Shown here one piece after another: positions 60,206 through 64,000 of a DNA stretch of 64,000 nt; position 1 is the first letter of the stretch, and each line of letters begins with the position of its first letter. Under the pieces are notes generated by a model. That model worked only from the letters and a program-made list of their open reading frames with translations. It ran no database searches and had not been told where the DNA came from. The position numbers and the translations under genes were made by a program. Source of the stretch: Lenzites betulinus (lineage: Eukaryota; Basidiomycota; Agaricomycetes; Polyporales; Polyporaceae); the NCBI GenBank assembly GCA_022264855.1, contig JABYQU010000004.1, forward strand, positions 1-64,000, read 5' to 3'.

Positions 60206-61269
60206 CGTGGTGGCCACTGGTGGTGGGGTATACAGTACTGGTACTATAGCTAGTCCAAGGGTGCTCGTGCAGGTGCAGTCAGGCCAGTCGCGTGGCAGTC
60301 GTAGAGAGCGAGCAGGACAAGACGCGTGGTGGTGGGCGATAGAATTGAAGTGGCACGGGCGGGCGGTGCTACGGGGCTGAGTGGAAGCTTGACGGGACCA
60401 GTGAGTTGGATGGAGGACGCGATGAACTACTGATCAACCAAGGCTGTCATGGAATCGAACCCGAATCACATCCCTCCACCGGCCGGCCGAGCTCCGTTCA
60501 ATTGTACGTATCCCGCGACAATGCCTACGCAACGTGCTCTTTAGTAAATCCTCGGACCATGCACCAAAACGGTGTATGCGTGAAACCTGGCATCGCAACC
60601 GCCTAGGGTGTGTAACGTTAACATATACACTGTGATCGACACGCGCGATCGGGGCGGTGGGCAGGTCCAAGGCAAAATAATCCATTATGTACGCAGTACT
60701 TTGTCAATAGGGCACCGTGCCAGGCGCGGGCAGAAAACGTGGAAGAGGGCGCAAGAGACGTGTAATAAGTAAGTAGCAGAGCACGAGATATGGGCAGAAA
60801 GACATTCAGCGGAAGATGTGGGAGAGAGAGAGACGTGCACGGCTACATGGTGGGGCATGATCGGTCATGGAGGTACTGGGTACAGCGACAGCGTAACAGA
60901 GCGGCGAGCAGGGGCGGGCGGACTGTCCGTCGGGAGGGTGTGGTACACTAGGGAGCCGGGAGCCGGGCGGGGGTAGGTGGGATATGTGGGAGTAAGGTAT
61001 TCTGCTACAGACGGAACGAAGCAAGGGGGGTGGCGGCGCACCTGCGCGCGGACTACAACACTAAGTGAGTGATAAGACTACAGAAGACCGGGGCGGGGCT
61101 GGGAACGGAAACGGGAACCCGGGGGAAATGGCGCGTGCGGCTGGCGTCGACGAATGGGGATGAGGAGGGAAACGCGGATCGGAAGGTATAGAAGGGGGGC
61201 GAAGGATATCACAGGGAAGAGAACATGAAAGCGAGGGGAAAGCGGGGAAACGAGCGAGGCCATTCCTCC
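60206..61269. other. Intergenic region
   Basis: Near 60440-60480 a minus-strand GGTTCGATTCC box resembles the B box of a tRNA, but no A box or cloverleaf partner is present. No protein gene is seen. Confidence 0.5.
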
Positions 61270-63111
61270 CTACGTGACCTCGAGCACAGAGGTCTCGAGG
61301 ACACGGAACCGCGTCATGTCCTTGCTCAGCTCGGACCACCCGACGCGGTCACGCCAGTTGCACTGGTTGGCCTCCTTCTCGCCGGCACCCGCGAACAGAC
61401 CGAGCTCGTCGTCCGTCAGGCCACGGAACATCAAGAACAGCCGCGTGAACAAGCAGTCCTCGACCGTGACCGAGATATCGATGGCAGCTGCGATCTTCTG
61501 CGGTGGAAGGAAGCGGTACGCGATGTTGCGATGTGCGGCGAACGACGATATGTTGTTGCTAGAAGAAACACATTAGCAAAGAGTATGCGGTGAATATATG
61601 AGTGAAGGCTTACTTGATGAAGGTGGTCCGCGCCAGCAGCGACATCCCAAGCTGGTCGAGGACACGCATGAGATGAGGCACGAAGTCTTGGTACGACATC
61701 GCAAAGCCGTTACGAGGCGAAATGAAGTCCTGCGGATCCAACATGCCTGCGTCGGGTCTGTGTGCCAGGGTGAGCTCTCCGTGACATGCGGATTCGTGAA
61801 TGAACCTACATCGCCTCATAGTATAGCGACGTCGCGTTCATCTGCGTCTCGAAATGCTCGACCGCACCGCCTGGATGCACGCGCAAAAAGTACTTGACCT
61901 TGTTCTCATTGACATGCTCAGCGGGCGGCCAGCTGACGCCCATTCGCCAGTATGGGGAGAATGTGAGGTACACGTCCAGGTACTGCTGCTGGGGCGCAAG
62001 GATGCCCAGATGGCAGCGTGCCGTGGCGGGCTTGGCCGCGACGGCGAGTTTGTTGAGGACGCGGGAGTCGACCATGAGGTCCGTAGGGATGTTCTCTGTG
62101 TTCTGCAGGCGCGTGCCCGAGAAGTCCATCTTGTGGACGTCCCCGTCGTGCACGATATCGAGCTTGCCCCAGAACGAGCCGTCTACGGTCGTGCCGTCGT
62201 CCATGCGCGCCATATCCAGCTCGTCGGACGAGATAGTCGTGTCCAGCGCGACATGGTGCCCGGGCGCGAGCTCCAGGTCGAACACGGCTGGCATTTCCAG
62301 CACGGGCGGCGGTCTATCGGGTTGTCAGCGTTACTATCGGGTGCCCAGCAGCGAAGGATACCCACGGAGGCGGCCTGGAAACACGGAGTGATCAGACGGG
62401 CCGTAACTGCGCGTAGACCAGATGACTTACGGAGGTTCATCCGGGGGCGGCGGGCTATCGCAGACCACCTCCACCCGCAGGCCCTGCACTCCCATGATAG
62501 CGATTTGATACGAGTCCTCGCTCGTCAACTGTGCAGATGGCGTTAGCAGGACGTCTCCGATAACAACGGAATACGCACATATATATGGGATCCCGCCACA
62601 AGACGCTGTAGCATTTGGCATGGGTATAATGAGGGCTCGCGATGCTCGGAAGACACCTACCGCTGCAGCGAGAGATGCATATTCTATGGGGACACGCAGA
62701 CTGATCGGTATGTCTGGTGGCGGCTTGATCCACTCTCGCGCGAGAGACTCGAGTTCCTGCACGGATCAGGATGAGACTGAGTGCGCAGGCAGCGGTTTAA
62801 TAGAACGTACTGCAAACGATGGCGGAAGCTGCGGTATATGCTGTCAGAGGGCAGCCAGAGCGAGATTGCAGACGCCACTGACCATCCGGACGGTTTCCAT
62901 GTCCTCGAATGCGAGCGTGAGGAGACGTTGACGGGTGAGGGCTAGCTGAGCCTGTCTATCGCGCAGCATGTCGGCATCCTTGTTGCCCTTTGGGCTCTTG
63001 AAGCGGCCCCAGAAACCTTGGGGGAGGCTCGCGTTCGAGGCGCTATCAGAGGAATGATTAGATCTCATATGTGCTCCAGTAGTGGGGCACGTACGCTGGC
63101 GAGAGCAGCAT
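61270..63111 (-). CDS. Eight-exon protein of unknown function
   Basis: Exons 63111-63095, 63042-62883, 62840-62811, 62756-62661, 62528-62431, 62313-61810, 61757-61614 and 61558-61270 join in frame to 445 residues. The N-terminus is basic (GFWGRFKSPKGNK). The central part is beta-rich (VFDLELAPGHHVALDTTISS, GSFWGKLDIVHDGDVHKMDF, and YLTFSPYWRMGVSW), and the C-terminal part has DPQDFISPRNGFAMSYQDFV, INNNISSFAAHRNIAYRF and RVGWSELSKDMTRF. The good internal phase agreement shows a real gene. I have no family name for it. Exon 3 (30 nt) and the 42-nt intron before it are small. There are no membrane helices. Confidence 0.75.
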
Positions 63112-63579
63112 GGTGAAGGCGAGCGGAGGGGGTGGGGAGAAGGGAGAGAATGACGGAGGTGAGAAGGAGTATGGCGCTGAGGGAGTCAAGGGAAGACTTG
63201 AAAAGGAGGGCGAGGACAGAACACGAGGCGGAGGAACACGAGGCAAGGATCCGGAACACGAGGCAGCGGAAGATTGTACGAGGTAGAGCAGCGATGAAGT
63301 CAGATAAGTCGGCGATGGTGATGGATTGCCCGGGGCCGTATGTTTTTCTCCAGCTGTACTAATAGTACGGTTATGCCCTCCGCCCAGTTCTCTCTACCAA
63401 CCCGCCCACAATCAATATCGATTCACAGATCTTGCAATGGACGAGCGCGTCCAGAGGGTCGCGAGATCTAGGCGCCGGCTGTGGTCGCGACCACGTGGAC
63501 ATGATCTCATAGCGCGTCGGGCGTCTGCTGCTACGTCCGAACCCGTTCCGGCCCAACGTGCTTTCTCTCCTTCGCCAAC
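63112..63579. other. Divergent promoter
   Basis: Separates the eight-exon gene (minus) from the SAP-domain gene (plus). No exon is seen; a leader intron for the plus gene is possible. Confidence 0.5.
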
Positions 63580-64000
63580 ATGCTCCGCTCTGCCCTCGCC
63601 GCCCAGCTCAGGCCCGCCGTCGCGCCTCACACCACACGCTCGTTTGTGTCCACCGTGCTTCTCACCAAGGCATGGGAGAACGAGACTGTCAATGAGCTCC
63701 GCAAAGAGGCCCGCAAACGCGGTCTCCCCGCGTCAGTACTTGTCCTTCCCCGCATTTGTGCCCTGCGCTCATCCATGTTTGCTTTAGCGGCGGGAACAAG
63801 GCCACTTTGATCACGCGCCTTCAGACCGACGACAGGAAGAGCATCCTGTCGTCAGAGCCCGTCTCTGTCGCACCACGGGTCCGCCACGCCTCCACCGTCG
63901 ACACACCGACAGAAGTACCCGGTCTGCCTTCTTCCGCCGAACCGGTTCACCCCAGATACGACATGAACGTCCAGTTGCCCAATGTTGCCATCCCCGAGCC
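63580..64000 (+). CDS. Mitochondrial SAP-domain protein, 5' part only
   Basis: Two exons are visible (63580-63731 and 63788 to the window edge; intron 56 nt). The N-terminus MLRSALAAQLRPAVAPHTTR is a mitochondrial presequence. A SAP motif follows: ETVNELRKEARKRGLPAGGN, then KATLITRLQ. The layout resembles fungal mitochondrial SAP proteins such as yeast Aim34, but the rest of the gene lies beyond the window, so I do not assign a symbol. Confidence 0.7.

Noticed and set aside
60440..60485. Minus-strand GGTTCGATTCC resembling a tRNA B box
   Set aside because: Only two T-stem pairs form, and no A box or matching acceptor is found upstream.

Overview
The window looks like nuclear DNA of an agaricomycete basidiomycete, probably a polypore-type wood fungus. 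The evidence is GC-rich genes cut by many 40-75 nt GT-AG introns, bases of about 60% GC, typical basidiomycete proteins, and two copies of a dioxygenase family that is expanded in mushrooms. There are no bacterial-style operons. I rebuilt exon chains by hand from splice sites, protein continuity and frame arithmetic, so exon edges are predictions.

Region 1 (about 1-18.2 kb) is an accessory, lineage-specific island. It holds two paralogous genes resembling the fungal TET/JBP class of 2-oxoglutarate/Fe(II) dioxygenases (minus strand). Copy A (3.1-4.95 kb) carries a one-base deletion in its catalytic domain. Copy B (16.1-18.2 kb) is intact. Between and beside them lie four multi-exon genes of families I do not recognise (1-1451 minus, 6422-7579 plus, 8807-11525 plus, 12788-15165 plus), gene-like fragments, and an AT-rich stretch with a 102-bp direct repeat. 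I saw no transposase.

Region 2 (19-21.9 kb) holds an HMG-box transcription factor of the fungal mating/Pcc1-Prf1 type. Its last exon overlaps, antisense, a fragment of a CCA-adding tRNA nucleotidyltransferase gene. Unidentified gene remnants follow.

Region 3 (21.9-46.1 kb) is mostly housekeeping: SPT8 (SAGA subunit) and SRP54 diverge from a 118-bp promoter. Then come a 2.4-kb tandem duplication carrying two single-pass Ser/Thr-rich membrane proteins, poly(A)-binding protein, a SCAMP membrane-trafficking protein, a secreted expansin-like protein, a COQ11-type NAD(P)-binding protein, mitochondrial GTP:AMP phosphotransferase, an N-terminal protein methyltransferase, and the fork-protection factor Csm3/Swi3.

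Region 4 (46.1-55.7 kb) is dominated by a diverged segmental duplication of about 5.1-kb spacing. Each copy carries one gene of a small unrecognised four-exon family (159 and 161 aa) and about 2 kb of mostly non-coding, pyrimidine-rich sequence.

Region 5 (55.7-64 kb) returns to ordinary genes: an aprataxin-like Hnt3, a GFO/IDH/MocA-type oxidoreductase, a small coiled-coil protein, an eight-exon gene of unknown function, and the start of a mitochondrial SAP-domain protein cut by the window edge.
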